Source: Vibrio cholerae
GTDB taxonomy: Bacteria > Actinomycetota > Actinomycetes > Actinomycetales > Micrococcaceae
DNA length: 64,000 nt
Direction of reading: 5' to 3'
Assembly (NCBI GenBank): GCA_009728235.1
Contig: WNZI01000001.1
Coordinates: forward strand, 124,001-188,000
The notes beneath the pieces were generated by a model that saw nothing but the letters and a program-made list of their open reading frames with translations, was not told where the DNA came from and made no database searches. Position numbers and translations under genes: made by a program. Below are positions 1 to 9,122 of the stretch, piece after piece. How positions within the stretch are numbered: the first letter of the stretch is position 1; each line of letters starts with the position of its first letter.

Positions 1-891
1 CTCGCCGGAACGGGACTCGAGGGACTGCTGGACGGCGATGCCTCCGCAGCCTGGTTCGCACAGTCCTCCGGCCTCGCGGAGGACGCCCAGGGCACCATCT
101 GGATCGCCGACTCGGAGACCTCCTCGGTGCGCATCCTGTCCTTCATCGACGTGGGCGGGCGCAGCAGGGTCCAGGTGCAGACCGCCATCGGGACCGGGCT
201 GTTCGACTTCGGCTTCCGTGACGGCGATGCAGACCAAGCCCGGCTGCAGCACCCCCTCGGGGTGGCCGCCCTGCCCGACGGGTCCATCGCCATCGCCGAC
301 ACCTACAACGGTGCGGTCCGCCGGTACGACCCCGCGACCCGGCAGGTGTCGACACTGCTGCGCGGCCTCTCCGAGCCGTCCGACGTCCTCGTCGACATGA
401 CACCCGTGGCCGACGGCGGCGATCCGCTGCTGATCGTCGTCGAGACCAATAGGCACCAGCTCGTGCGGGTCCCGCTGCCCAAGGAGGCGCTCGCTGTCGA
501 CGAAGGCGCTTCCCGGACCCAGCGACCGCAGACCCCGATGTCGGCGGGACCGGTGGCACTGACGGTGCGGTTCACCGCTCCGAAGGGCCAGAAGCTCGAC
601 GACCGCTGGGGAGACCCGACACAGCTCAAGGTCAGCGCGTCCCCGGACTCCCTGCTGGTCTCCGGCGGGGGTACCTCCACCGGCCTGACGCGGCAACTCG
701 TGCTCTCACCCGACGCGGGCGAGGGAGTCCTGCACATCACGGCGCGGGCGGCGTCCTGCGACGGCGAGCCGGGCGGCGAGATCCCCGACCACGCTGCCTG
801 CCACCTGTACCAGCAGGACTGGGGCATCCCCGTCAGTATCTCGACCGACGGCGACACCGCGCTGACCCTCGACCTCCGCGGTCTCGACTGA
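1..891 (+). CDS. NHL-repeat protein, C-terminal part (5' end outside window)
   Basis: The frame is open from the first base of the window, so the N-terminus is missing; 296 residues remain. The first part carries NHL-type beta-propeller repeats, with segments such as LAEDAQGTIWIADSETSSVR and LGVAALPDGSIAIADTYNGA that pair a hydrophobic strand with an 'IAD' turn and a closing Arg. The last ~120 residues form a different beta-rich domain with DACHLYQQDWGIPV-like features and cysteines. In full-length actinobacterial relatives an N-terminal thioredoxin-like domain precedes the propeller (NHLRC2-like); that domain would lie upstream and cannot be seen. The function is probably redox- or ligand-linked but is not established. 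Family call is good, role uncertain. Confidence 0.8.
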   Translation, partial: LAGTGLEGLLDGDASAAWFAQSSGLAEDAQGTIWIADSETSSVRILSFIDVGGRSRVQVQTAIGTGLFDFGFRDGDADQARLQHPLGVAALPDGSIAIADTYNGAVRRYDPATRQVSTLLRGLSEPSDVLVDMTPVADGGDPLLIVVETNRHQLVRVPLPKEALAVDEGASRTQRPQTPMSAGPVALTVRFTAPKGQKLDDRWGDPTQLKVSASPDSLLVSGGGTSTGLTRQLVLSPDAGEGVLHITARAASCDGEPGGEIPDHAACHLYQQDWGIPVSISTDGDTALTLDLRGLD

Positions 892-1003
892 TCGGGACGG
901 ACACCAGCGGGAGCACTTGCCCCGGCCGGGGATCGCTCCGCTACCGGGGACGTCATCGGGGAGCCGCCGGAATATCGCCCGGAGCTTGCCGCTTGTCGCT
1001 TGT

Positions 1004-2092
1004 ATGACGACAGACATCGCAGCACACGACCGACAGCGGACCGCCCTCGTGGCGGGAGCGACGGGCATCGCGGGCTCCGCGCTCGTCGAGAAGCTCAGTG
1101 GCGAGGGATGGCTGGTCCTGGCGCTGTCCCGCACACCCGGCGCCGCGCGGGACGGCGTGCGATGGCTGAGCGCCGATCTCACGTCCGTGGAGTCGCTCGA
1201 AGCGGTCCTCGCGGCGGAACATCCCACGCACGTCTTCTTCACGGCCTGGTCGCGGCAGAGCACCGAGGAGCAGAATATCGAGGTCAACGCGGGAATGCTC
1301 CGCGACCTGCTGGTGGCGCTCCGCGGCAAGGACGTGGTCCACGTCGCCCTGATGACCGGGCTCAAGCACTACCTCGGCCCGTTCGAGGCCTACGCGGCAG
1401 GGGAGATGGCGGACACCCCCTTCCACGAGGAGGAACGGCGGCTGCCGGTCCGCAACTTCTACTACGCGCAGGAGGACGAGCTGTTCGCCGCCGCCGCCGA
1501 GCAGAGTTTCACCTGGTCGGTGCACCGGGCCCACACCGTGATCGGCCACGCCGTGGGTAACGCGATGAACATGGGCCTCACGCTCGCGGCGCAGGCCACC
1601 CTCTGCAGGGACGCGGGGGAGCCGTTCGTGTTCCCCGGCTCCGAGACCCAGTGGAACGGACTGACCGACATGACGGATGCCGGGCTCCTCGCGGACCACA
1701 TGCTGTGGGCCTCCACGACCCCTGCGGGCGCTGACGAGGCGTTCAACATCGTCAACGGGGACGTCTTCCGGTGGCGCTGGATGTGGCCCCAGCTCGCCGC
1801 GTACTTCGGCGTCGAGTGGGAGGGGTTCGCCTCCGCGCCCCGGCCGCTCGAGCAGGCCATGGTCGGGAGGGACGACCAGTGGCGGGCACTCGCCGAACGG
1901 CACGGGCTGGCCGAACCACGCCTGGACCGTCTGGCCTCCTGGTGGCACACCGACGGCGACCTCGGGCGGGACATCGAAGTGGTCACCGACATGGGCAAGA
2001 GCAGGGAGGCGGGGTTCGTCGGGTACCGCCGCACGGTTGCCGCCTTCATGGAGCTCTTCGACCGCTACCGCGCCGAGAAGCTCATTCCCTGA
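1004..2092 (+). CDS. SDR-family NAD(P) oxidoreductase, PRISE (iridoid synthase/progesterone 5-beta-reductase-like) type
   Basis: The 362-residue protein starts with a Rossmann glycine motif GATGIAG close to the N-terminus and contains the NFYY motif (LPVRNFYYAQED) that marks the PRISE group of atypical short-chain dehydrogenases, which reduce activated C=C bonds in enones. The bacterial substrate is unknown. The ATG at 1004 was chosen because the Rossmann strand begins about 15 residues later; the frame is open further upstream to 917, but that part does not look like an SDR N-terminus. No strong ribosome binding site precedes 1004, so a leaderless or weakly initiated message is possible. It is convergent with the next minus-strand gene, with a 27-nt gap. 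Confidence 0.85.
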   Translation: MTTDIAAHDRQRTALVAGATGIAGSALVEKLSGEGWLVLALSRTPGAARDGVRWLSADLTSVESLEAVLAAEHPTHVFFTAWSRQSTEEQNIEVNAGMLRDLLVALRGKDVVHVALMTGLKHYLGPFEAYAAGEMADTPFHEEERRLPVRNFYYAQEDELFAAAAEQSFTWSVHRAHTVIGHAVGNAMNMGLTLAAQATLCRDAGEPFVFPGSETQWNGLTDMTDAGLLADHMLWASTTPAGADEAFNIVNGDVFRWRWMWPQLAAYFGVEWEGFASAPRPLEQAMVGRDDQWRALAERHGLAEPRLDRLASWWHTDGDLGRDIEVVTDMGKSREAGFVGYRRTVAAFMELFDRYRAEKLIP

Positions 2093-2119
2093 CCTCTACT
2101 CCGCCCGGCTCCCGGTGGA

Positions 2120-3106
2120 TCAGTAGCGGACGACCGGCGTCACCGTGATGGTGTCGTCGGCGACCGCGAGGTCGGCGTCGAACTCGAAGGGCACCGTCTC
2201 GGAGACGTCCCTGACCGCTCCCGAGAAGAAGTCGACGAGCCGGGTCTCGATGCGGGCCGACCCGGACAGTGGCGCGAGCAGCCATGCGCCGTCGTTCGGG
2301 GTGATCGACACCGACGGATACTCCTCGATGGACCAGGTGATCCCACCTGCCAGGCGCTCGTTCGTCGGGTAGCTGAAGGGGCAGTTCGTCGGCTGGAAGA
2401 CGGTCTGCTCGGCGCAGTCGTCCAGAAAGGCGCGCAGGCGGTCGTCGACCGCCTGGGTGAGCTCCGGCGTCGCCTCCGTCGCCAGGGCCAGGGGAGGTGG
2501 TGGCGCGTCACGTCCCGTGACCGTCGCGTGCCGGGCGGGTGCCGCGAAGTACCGTCCCTCGTACTCCGCCGTGATGGAGGTCGGGTAGAAGGCGGCGAGC
2601 AGCGAGCTGCCGTCCGGGAGGCCGACGTCCGCTCCGTTCACCACTGCTTCGACGCTGTTCAGGGCAGAGACCTCCACCGTCGGCAGCACCGTCTGCTCGA
2701 ACCGCCAGGTGTCGAAGAACCCCCACTCGGTCCCCGAGCGTTGAAGGGGGAAGACCGTCGTGGTCGGGTTGCCGTCCAGTGTGTAGGTCACGGGCACCTC
2801 GACACGATCGGGGCCCGTCTCCCGTGCATCGCCCACCTCGACGTCCTCGAGCGCAGCGCTGGCGGTGCGCAGGGCCTCGCCGTCGAGCAGGGTGGGGTTC
2901 GCGCCGTCCGGGACCGAGGCGTTCAGCAGGCCGAGAGCCTTGCCGCCCTCTCCTTCCCGCAGTGCGTCGAGGTACAGGCCCACCTGGTGTTCCGGGCTGT
3001 AGAGCCGACTGTTCAGGACGGACACGGTGGCGATGAACGCGGCCCCGACAAGCATGAGGCCGAGCAGCCATGCTGCGAGGACCTTCACGACCGGAGTGGT
3101 TTGCAC
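2120..3106 (-). CDS. Membrane-anchored extracytoplasmic protein of unknown function
   Basis: This is a 328-residue protein with one hydrophobic segment near the N-terminus (about residues 8-30, AAWLLGLMLVGAAFIATVSV), followed by a soluble region predicted to lie outside the membrane. The soluble part reads like repeated copies of an alpha+beta fold: acidic, with few Lys and two or three Cys near residues 230-245. There is no lipobox and no recognisable catalytic motif. I do not recognise the family beyond similarity to conserved actinobacterial exported proteins. It lies 27 nt upstream of the small membrane protein at 3134-3517 on the same strand only if that gene has its own promoter; the order is 3517 to 3134, then 3106 to 2120, so the two could be one operon. 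Confidence 0.7.
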   Translation of the reverse strand: MQTTPVVKVLAAWLLGLMLVGAAFIATVSVLNSRLYSPEHQVGLYLDALREGEGGKALGLLNASVPDGANPTLLDGEALRTASAALEDVEVGDARETGPDRVEVPVTYTLDGNPTTTVFPLQRSGTEWGFFDTWRFEQTVLPTVEVSALNSVEAVVNGADVGLPDGSSLLAAFYPTSITAEYEGRYFAAPARHATVTGRDAPPPPLALATEATPELTQAVDDRLRAFLDDCAEQTVFQPTNCPFSYPTNERLAGGITWSIEEYPSVSITPNDGAWLLAPLSGSARIETRLVDFFSGAVRDVSETVPFEFDADLAVADDTITVTPVVRY

Positions 3107-3133
3107 AGGTTCAACGGTACCGGCAGGCGCCCC

Positions 3134-3517
3134 TCAGCCCGGCAGGAAGCCCAGTAACGCTCCGACGACGGCGCACACGAGCCCGACGACGGCGACCACC
3201 CTGGTACCCCGGTAGGGAGCCTCGAGCGACCAGTGGGTGGGCGTCCGGCTGTGGTAGAAGATCGTCACGTCCTCACCGGCGGGGAGGGCCGGCGGCGCGT
3301 GCTTCCCCTTCTGCCGTCGGATCGAACTCGACCACAGGGCCTCGATGATGCGGTACCGATGGTCGTGCCAGCGCAGGTACGGGTGCCCCTCGTGCTCGAA
3401 CGTGATGGCCTGCGTCCTCGTCCACGAGCCGTAGGCCAGGCGGATCAGGAGCGCGGCGATGAGCAGGCCCAGTCCGAGGGCCGTCAGGGTGGAGCTGACG
3501 ATCTCGATCACGAGCAT
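3134..3517 (-). CDS. Small membrane protein, DUF3592-like
   Basis: The 127-residue protein has a hydrophobic helix at each end (about residues 5-28 and 103-125) and a soluble middle. The layout of TM helix, basic/aromatic loop with an 'F..GEDVTIFYHSRTPTHWSLE' strand, then a C-terminal TM helix is that of DUF3592 proteins. The function of that family is unknown. It lies directly upstream of the exported protein at 2120-3106 on the same strand with a 27-nt gap, so co-transcription is likely. The family assignment rests on architecture and the VTIFY-type strand and is moderate. Confidence 0.6.
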   Translation of the reverse strand: MLVIEIVSSTLTALGLGLLIAALLIRLAYGSWTRTQAITFEHEGHPYLRWHDHRYRIIEALWSSSIRRQKGKHAPPALPAGEDVTIFYHSRTPTHWSLEAPYRGTRVVAVVGLVCAVVGALLGFLPG

Positions 3518-3582
3518 CGGATTGCGTCCCCTGCATGGAGGGTGTCGGCTACCCGCGCGCCGTCGTGTTCGAGCATAGGCCC

Positions 3583-3638
3583 AGACTACACAGCAGGACC
3601 GGCACCCTTCCGGGTGGCGGTCCTGCTGTGTAGGGTCT
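3583..3638. terminator. Strong hairpin terminator downstream of the trehalose ABC operon
   Basis: A perfect 14-bp stem (TACACAGCAGGACC at 3587-3600 with its complement at 3619-3632) encloses an inner CACCC/GGGTG stem, and AGAC/GTCT extends the base. It lies between the end of the sugC-like gene (minus strand) and the start of the small membrane protein gene at 3517, so it most plausibly ends the ABC operon. Confidence 0.8.
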
Positions 3639-3663
3639 CGCCGGGTCCCCGTTCGTCGGCCGA

Positions 3664-5049
3664 TCAGCCTGCGGAGTGCTTGCCTCCCGCGACCGTCGCG
3701 CCGCCCGGGTGGCCTGCGGAAGCGGCGGCAGCGGGGGAGTGCCCCTGACCGGATGCCCCGTTGCCGTTGCCACCGCCGCTACCGAAACCGACGCCGTCCC
3801 CGCGCCCTTCAGCCTGCTGGGCGGTCGCGATCTCCTCCGCCCGCTCCTCGCTCGCCTCACGCGTGAGCTCGGCGCCGGCTTCGGCGTCACGGGTCAGGTT
3901 CTCGCCGGTCTCGGCGTCGAACAGGTGCAACTTGCGCGTATCGAGCCAGATCTCCGCTTCTCGCCCACCACGGATGCGGCTGGCGGCGTCGAGGGTGACG
4001 ACCACCTGCGGGCGCAGCTCGTCCGCGTCCATGTCCCGCGCGAGGTTGTCGAGCAGCTCGCGCATCTCCGGTACCGGGTCGAAATTGATGTAGCCGTACT
4101 GCTCGTTGCCGAGCCACTCCGTGTGCGTCAGGGTCGCCGTGAACGTGGACCCGTTGGGACGCTTGTGGTCCTCGACGAGCTTGGCGTCCTCGAAGAACTC
4201 GGGCCGGACGCCGACCAACACCACGCTCTTGCCTGCTGCCTTCTGCGCCTTCTCGGCGGGGATCTCGAGGTTCCCGAGCGCCGTCTTCAGGATGTTCCCC
4301 TCGACGGTCGCAGGCAGGAAGTTCATCGAGGGTGAGCCGATGAAACCGGCGACGAACAGGTTGACCGGCTGTTCGTACAGTTCGCGCGGCGAGGCGATCT
4401 GCTGCAGCTCGCCCTTCTTGAGCACGGCGACACGGTCACCGAGGGTCATGGCCTCGGTCTGGTCGTGGGTGACGTAGACGGAGGTGACACCGAGGCGCCG
4501 CTGCATCTGCGAGATCTCGGACCGCATCTGCCCACGCAGCTTGGCATCCAGGTTCGAGAGTGGCTCGTCGAACAGGAACGCATCGGCCTGGCGCACGATG
4601 GCACGACCCATCGCGACACGCTGCCTCTGGCCGCCCGAGAGATTCGCGGGCTTGCGCTGCAGGTGGTCGGTGAGCTCCAGCGTGGCGGCGGCTTCCGTCA
4701 CGAGCTTGTCGACCTGGTCCTCGGAGTGCTTGCCCTTGGCCAGGCGCAGCGGGAACGCGATGTTCTCGTAGACCGTGAGGTGCGGGTACAGCGCGTAGTT
4801 CTGGAACACCATCGCCAGGTTGCGATCGCGCGGGGCCTTGTCGTTGACCCGCTGTCCATCGATGAGCAGGTCGCCGTCGGTGATGTCCTCGAGGCCCACG
4901 ATCATCCGCAGGAGGGTCGACTTCCCGCAGCCCGACGGGCCGACGAGGATGATGAACTCGCCGTCGGCGATGTCGATGCTGACGTCGTTCACGGCAGGGA
5001 AGCCGTCGCCGTACTTCTTGACCAGGTGGTTGAGGGTGATTGAAGCCAT
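3664..5049 (-). CDS. sugC: Sugar ABC transporter ATP-binding protein, SugC/UgpC/MalK type
   Basis: This ATPase subunit energises the importer encoded just upstream. It has Walker A (GPSGCGKST, about residues 37-45), the Q-loop, the ABC signature LSGGQRQRVAMGRA, Walker B (AFLFDEPLSNLDAKLR), the H-loop (VTHDQTEAM), and a C-terminal TOBE/MalK regulatory domain to about residue 375. The 461-residue length exceeds the usual ~360-390. The extra C-terminal tail of about 65 residues is first Glu/Ala-rich and then Gly/Asn/Ser/His-rich low complexity. It is the last gene of a four-gene operon (lpqY-sugA-sugB-sugC order), 30 nt after sugB, with AAAGGA ahead of the ATG. Trehalose as substrate follows from the LpqY-like binding protein. 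Confidence 0.92.
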   Translation of the reverse strand: MASITLNHLVKKYGDGFPAVNDVSIDIADGEFIILVGPSGCGKSTLLRMIVGLEDITDGDLLIDGQRVNDKAPRDRNLAMVFQNYALYPHLTVYENIAFPLRLAKGKHSEDQVDKLVTEAAATLELTDHLQRKPANLSGGQRQRVAMGRAIVRQADAFLFDEPLSNLDAKLRGQMRSEISQMQRRLGVTSVYVTHDQTEAMTLGDRVAVLKKGELQQIASPRELYEQPVNLFVAGFIGSPSMNFLPATVEGNILKTALGNLEIPAEKAQKAAGKSVVLVGVRPEFFEDAKLVEDHKRPNGSTFTATLTHTEWLGNEQYGYINFDPVPEMRELLDNLARDMDADELRPQVVVTLDAASRIRGGREAEIWLDTRKLHLFDAETGENLTRDAEAGAELTREASEERAEEIATAQQAEGRGDGVGFGSGGGNGNGASGQGHSPAAAASAGHPGGATVAGGKHSAG

Positions 5050-5079
5050 GGTGCGAATCCTTTACTTGAACCGGGGGCG

Positions 5080-5928
5080 TTAGCCCTTGACGGCGCCCGA
5101 GGTAAGGCCTGAGACGATCTGGCGTTGGAAGAGCAGGACCAGGAGGACGATCGGGATGGTCACGATGATCGCCGCCGCAGAGATCGCTCCCGTGGGCGCC
5201 TCGAACTGCGAAGCACCCGTGAAGAACGCGAGCGCCGCGGGAACGGGGCGAGCCGCCTCCGTGGAGGTCAGCGAGATCCCGTACACGAAGTCGTTCCACG
5301 CGATGAAGAACGCGATGATCGCGGTCGTGAAGACACCCGGCGCAGCGAGCGGAACGATCGCCTTGCGGAACGCCTGCCACGTCGTCGCCCCGTCCACCTG
5401 CGCCGCCTGCTCCAGTTCCCACGGGATCTGGCGGAAGAACGCGGCGAGCGTCCAGATGGAGATCGGCAGGGTCAGTGACAGGTACGGGATGATCAGGCCG
5501 AGCCAGGTGTCGTAGAGGCCGATGGTGCGCCACAGGTTGAACAGGGGGGTGACGATCGAGATCACCGGGAAGATGGAGACCGCCAGGGCCGTGGTCAGCA
5601 CGAGCTTCTTGCCCGGGAAGTCCAGGCGGGCGATCGCGTAGGCGCACAGCGTGGCCAGCACGACGGCGATGAACGTCGCGATCAGCGTGATGCCGATCGA
5701 GTTGCGCAGGGCCGAGAGGAACAGCCCCTGGGCGTCGCCGACCAGGATCTGCTCGTAGTTGCTGGTGGTGGCGGTGCCCGATGATGGCAGGAACGTGCCG
5801 CTGGTGAGGTCACTCGGCGTCTTGAAGGACGTCGCGAGGATCGAGACGACGGGGAACAGCGCGTAGATGAGGACGAGCACGGTGACGACGGCCCAGAGGA
5901 CCTTGCCCCGGGTGCTGGTTTTCGTCAT
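5080..5928 (-). CDS. sugB: Carbohydrate ABC transporter permease, SugB/MalG type
   Basis: This 282-residue inner-membrane permease has six predicted TM helices and the conserved EAA loop ([27 protein letters not shown]) that docks on the ATPase. It starts MTKTSTRGK; the ATG shares one base with the TAA stop of the upstream permease (TAATG), which indicates translational coupling. The frame continues open far upstream (to 7638), but that is an overlap artefact inside the neighbouring genes. It is the third gene of the LpqY-SugABC-like operon. Confidence 0.92.
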   Translation of the reverse strand: MTKTSTRGKVLWAVVTVLVLIYALFPVVSILATSFKTPSDLTSGTFLPSSGTATTSNYEQILVGDAQGLFLSALRNSIGITLIATFIAVVLATLCAYAIARLDFPGKKLVLTTALAVSIFPVISIVTPLFNLWRTIGLYDTWLGLIIPYLSLTLPISIWTLAAFFRQIPWELEQAAQVDGATTWQAFRKAIVPLAAPGVFTTAIIAFFIAWNDFVYGISLTSTEAARPVPAALAFFTGASQFEAPTGAISAAAIIVTIPIVLLVLLFQRQIVSGLTSGAVKG

Positions 5929-6938
5929 TACTTTCCTCCCTGCGATCCGGCGAGATCGACCTTGAACAGCTTGATCGCCACGAAGCAGATCAGCAGGACG
6001 CAGAGGAACAGGAGCACGGAGACGGCGGAGCCGAGTCCGATCTCGAGCCGGCTGATCGATTGTCGGTAAGCGAGCAGCGACAGCACTTCCGTGCCGTAGG
6101 CGCCGTTGGTCATGATGAACACGTTGTCGAAGATCCGGAACGCATCGAGGGCCCGGAAGAGGACCGCGACCATGATCGCCGCCTTCATGTTCGGGATGAT
6201 TACCTTGCGCATGCGTTCCCACCAGGTGGCACCGTCGACCTTCGCCGCTTCGGTGAGCTCGTCCGGCACCTGGGCGAGGCCGGCGAGGAGGAGCAGGGAG
6301 ATGAACGGGGTGGTCTTCCAGATCTCGGACGCCATGATGACGAAGAGGGCCGTGGGCCCCTGCGCGAACCAGTTCAGGTTCTCGTCGATGCCGGGCACCC
6401 AGCTGAACCAGCTGTTGACGTACCCGGAGTTGATGTCGAAGGCGTAGAACCAGGCGAAGGCCGAGACGACGGTGATGATGCCGTAGGGCACGAGGATGGC
6501 CGTCCGGAGGAGCCCGCGTACCGACTTCAGGGCCTTGTGCATCACGAGTGCGAGGGCGAACCCGAGGACCAGTTCGACCAGGACCGTGATGACGGTGATG
6601 AGGACGGTGGTCCACAGTCCGGACCACCAGACGGGATCCGAGAGGATCACGGCATAGTTGCCGAGTCCGATGAACTCGCGCTCGTCCGGCGCCGTCAGGC
6701 GGAACCGGAACAGCGACTCGTAGGTGGCCTGCAGGATCGGGTACAGCGTGACGAGCAGCATGACAACGAAGGCGGGACCGGCGAGGATCCAGCCGAGTCG
6801 CCGCTCCGCGCGGACGCGATCGCTGTACTGCTTCCGCGGTTTCTTCGTCGTGCCGTTCGTGGCGTTGCCCGCTTCGAGGCGCGGGCCGGGTTCGCCGGAC
6901 GACGCCGTCGTCGTTCTGGCCGGGATGGCTGAGGTCAC
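5928..6938 (-). CDS. sugA: Carbohydrate ABC transporter permease, SugA/MalF type
   Basis: This is a 336-residue permease. After a cytoplasmic basic stretch (about residues 1-40, with [16 protein letters not shown]) it has six TM helices and an EAA loop ([24 protein letters not shown]). The GTG at 6938 was chosen because it overlaps the TGA of the binding-protein gene (GTGA) and is preceded by GAGGGGAGC; the frame stays open upstream to 7226 inside lpqY, which is not coding. MalF partner of the next gene in a trehalose-type importer. Confidence 0.9.
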   Translation of the reverse strand: MTSAIPARTTTASSGEPGPRLEAGNATNGTTKKPRKQYSDRVRAERRLGWILAGPAFVVMLLVTLYPILQATYESLFRFRLTAPDEREFIGLGNYAVILSDPVWWSGLWTTVLITVITVLVELVLGFALALVMHKALKSVRGLLRTAILVPYGIITVVSAFAWFYAFDINSGYVNSWFSWVPGIDENLNWFAQGPTALFVIMASEIWKTTPFISLLLLAGLAQVPDELTEAAKVDGATWWERMRKVIIPNMKAAIMVAVLFRALDAFRIFDNVFIMTNGAYGTEVLSLLAYRQSISRLEIGLGSAVSVLLFLCVLLICFVAIKLFKVDLAGSQGGK

Positions 6939-8254
6939 AGGAGTTGCTCCCCTCTGAGGACCGATGTGATGAAGTCGCTGGACGATCCCGGGGTGCTGTC
7001 GGGGTCGACGGCGGCGGGCGGCGCCCAGGTCTGCTGGATGCCGGTGGAGACCTCGTTGTAGAACGGTGTCTGCGGACGGGGCGCGGCGACCTGCAGGGAG
7101 TCCCTGATGGTCTCCGCCATGGGGAAGGACTCCTCGATGCGGGGGTCCTCGTAGGCTTCCGTGTTGGACGGCGGGTTGCCGTTCGTGACGAAGTACTCGG
7201 CCTGGTTCTCGACGGAGACGATGCATTCGATCGCCTCGTAGGCCAGTTCCGGGTTGTCGCTCTCCGCGCCGACGCCCAGGTTGATGCCGCCCAGGGGAGG
7301 AGCGGCCTCCTGGTCCTCGGACATCCGGGGGAAGATCCCCCAGCCGAGGTCGTCGAGGACCGCCTGGTCCAGCGAGCCTGCTTCGACGGCGGCCGTCGTG
7401 GCGGGCCAGACGAACGGGTAGTTGACCATGAAGGACCCGGAATCGCCCTGGAAGGCGATGAGCGAGGCGTTCTCGTCCTGCGTGGGGAGGCCGGCACCGC
7501 CGAGACCGTCCCTGCCGATGGTCGAGATGACCTCGGCCGCCGCGACTCCCGCTTCGGAATCGAGACCCAGTTCGATCGTGTCGGCGGTCGCCTCGGGGTC
7601 GACGATGATCGAGCCGCCCGCCGACTCGATGAGGGCATTGACCCAGACCGTCATCGATTCCGCCTGCGCGCCCTGGACGCCGAGTGTCTTCTCCTGCGTG
7701 CCGGCCGCTTCCATGATCTGGTCCCAGGTCACGGGCTGCGTCATGTCGAGTCCGGCAGCTTCGGCGACGGACTTCCGGTACCAGAGGATCTGCGTGTTGG
7801 CCCAGAACGGGACGGTGACGAGTTCGTCCTTCCAGGTGGCCCCGGCGAGCGCACCCTCGACGACGTCCTCCGTCGTCCGCTCCGCGACGTCCTCGGGCAC
7901 CGGGGCCAGGAATCCCGGTTCGGCCAGCTCGGGGATGAACGGGGGATCGAGGCTCATGATGTCGAGCGATGCATCTCCGGCCGCCAGGCGCCGGGCGAGC
8001 TGCTCACGCTGGGAAGCGGCATCGCTGGGCAGCAGGGAGGTCTCGATCCGGTACCGGCCCCCGGATTCGTCGCTGCACTGCTGGGCGATGGCGGCCTGGC
8101 CACCGGCGTCCGGGTTGATGTACCAGGTCAGGGTGTTGTCCGCCTCGGCAGGACCACAACCGCTCATCACCAGGGTGCCCATCAGCAGGCCGGCGATGAC
8201 GGCGGCTCTCGGCCGGCTGCTCGCCCCTGTTCGTGTTCTTCGAACCATCGTCAT
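6935..8254 (-). CDS. lpqY: Trehalose-type ABC transporter substrate-binding lipoprotein, LpqY-like
   Basis: This 439-residue extracytoplasmic solute receptor has a basic N-region, a hydrophobic core ([13 protein letters not shown]) and the lipobox VMSGC around residues 30-35. Segments such as [35 protein letters not shown] and the C-terminal [14 protein letters not shown]...DPDST closely resemble Mycobacterium LpqY, the trehalose receptor of LpqY-SugABC (from memory, not by search). It is followed by two permeases and an ATPase in the same order as that system. The start is the ATG at 8254, ten bases after GGAGG; a second ATG lies two codons later. Trehalose recycling or uptake is therefore the likely role; another alpha-glucoside remains possible. 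Confidence 0.88.
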   Translation of the reverse strand: MTMVRRTRTGASSRPRAAVIAGLLMGTLVMSGCGPAEADNTLTWYINPDAGGQAAIAQQCSDESGGRYRIETSLLPSDAASQREQLARRLAAGDASLDIMSLDPPFIPELAEPGFLAPVPEDVAERTTEDVVEGALAGATWKDELVTVPFWANTQILWYRKSVAEAAGLDMTQPVTWDQIMEAAGTQEKTLGVQGAQAESMTVWVNALIESAGGSIIVDPEATADTIELGLDSEAGVAAAEVISTIGRDGLGGAGLPTQDENASLIAFQGDSGSFMVNYPFVWPATTAAVEAGSLDQAVLDDLGWGIFPRMSEDQEAAPPLGGINLGVGAESDNPELAYEAIECIVSVENQAEYFVTNGNPPSNTEAYEDPRIEESFPMAETIRDSLQVAAPRPQTPFYNEVSTGIQQTWAPPAAVDPDSTPGSSSDFITSVLRGEQLL

Positions 8255-8317
8255 TCGTACCGAGCCTCCACATCCTTGTAGACAACCCGGCTGGCGGACC
8301 GATCGAGCCGACAGCCT

Positions 8318-8332
8318 AAGCAACCTTTGCTT
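8318..8332. promoter_or_regulatory. Inverted repeat upstream of the trehalose ABC operon, possible operator
   Basis: AAGCAA-CCT-TTGCTT is a perfect 6-bp inverted repeat with a 3-nt spacer, 64 nt upstream of the lpqY start. Sugar ABC operons of this type are usually controlled by LacI-family repressors that bind short palindromes, but no such regulator gene is in the window. Presence is seen; function is inference. Confidence 0.35.
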
Positions 8333-8494
8333 TTCGACCCTATGCCTTGGTGACCCAAACCGCTAGGCAGTGCGCTTTCGATCTCGCAACGAGTCCTGCT
8401 GGGGTGGGCGGGTCGGCGCAGGGGGCCGGTCCGACGGCGGTGTCCTGCTTCGCCTTCTCCCGCGGGGGAGCTGCTGCCAGGGCTGCCGGGAGGT

Positions 8495-8926
8495 TCAGGC
8501 GGACGCGGTCGAGGTGTCCAGAGCGAAGGGAGGGCGCTCCATGTCTCCGGTGACGGCCTCGGCGGGATCCGTCCCCAGTTCCACGATCCGATTGTCCGCG
8601 TCCACGTGGACGACGGTGGGGACGAAGGCGCGCGCTTCCTCGGTGGTCAGCTGGGCGTAGGTGATGAGGATGACGAGATCACCCCGCTGTACGAGGTGGG
8701 CCGCTGCTCCGTTGATACCGAGGACGCCCGACCCCCGCTCGCCGGCGATGGTGTAGGTCTCGAGGCGTGCGCCGTTGGTGACGTCGACGATCGAGACGAG
8801 TTCCCCCGGGAGGATGTCCGCTGCGTCCAGCAGGTCGAGGTCCACGGTGACGGAGCCGACGTAGTGGAGGTTGGCATGGGTGACCGTGGCGCGGTGGATC
8901 TTCGATTTGAACATTGTGCGATTCAT
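8495..8926 (-). CDS. panD: Aspartate 1-decarboxylase proenzyme
   Basis: PanD makes beta-alanine from L-aspartate for pantothenate and CoA synthesis. It is a pyruvoyl enzyme that self-cleaves at a Gly-Ser bond, seen here as HYVGSVTVD about 24 residues in. The ATG at 8926 gives [22 protein letters not shown], aligning with the family's usual N-terminus (M-R-TM-..GK-HR..VT.A.L.Y); an internal ATG at 8914 is less likely. At 143 residues it is slightly longer than the ~126-140 norm, with a short variable C-terminus. It appears to be a single gene; panB and panC are not in the window. Confidence 0.95.
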   Translation of the reverse strand: MNRTMFKSKIHRATVTHANLHYVGSVTVDLDLLDAADILPGELVSIVDVTNGARLETYTIAGERGSGVLGINGAAAHLVQRGDLVILITYAQLTTEEARAFVPTVVHVDADNRIVELGTDPAEAVTGDMERPPFALDTSTASA

Positions 8927-9022
8927 CGCCTCAACGATACTGCGGATCGGTTGCGACCAGCGGGGCCGGGAGGGTGTCCTTCGGCACACACGCACCGGGA
9001 TCGTTGCCTCCGACGGTGGTAC

Positions 9023-9096
9023 TGGAGCGGGCGACGGGAATCGAACCCGCGTATCGAGCTTGGGAAGCTAGCGCTCTACCATTGAGCTACGCCCGC
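9023..9096 (-). tRNA. tRNA-Gly(CCC), CCA encoded
   Basis: The reverse strand folds as a cloverleaf: acceptor GCGGGCG/CGCCCGC, D-arm GCTC..GAGC, anticodon loop TTCCCAA (anticodon CCC, Gly), 4-nt variable loop, and T-arm GCGGG-TTCGATT-CCCGT. The discriminator T is followed by an encoded CCA (9023-9025). The anticodon stem CTAGC/GCTCG has one T-C mismatch at its second pair (positions 28 and 42). Confidence 0.95.
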
Positions 9097-9122
9097 ACGG
9101 TGGTTGAAACCGCTCCACCACC

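Noticed and set aside
5080-7638. A single 852-codon frame running through sugB, sugA and part of lpqY
   Set aside because: Only the last 282 codons (from 5928) have permease features; the upstream part is Arg/Pro/Ser-rich shadow of sugA and lpqY read in another frame.
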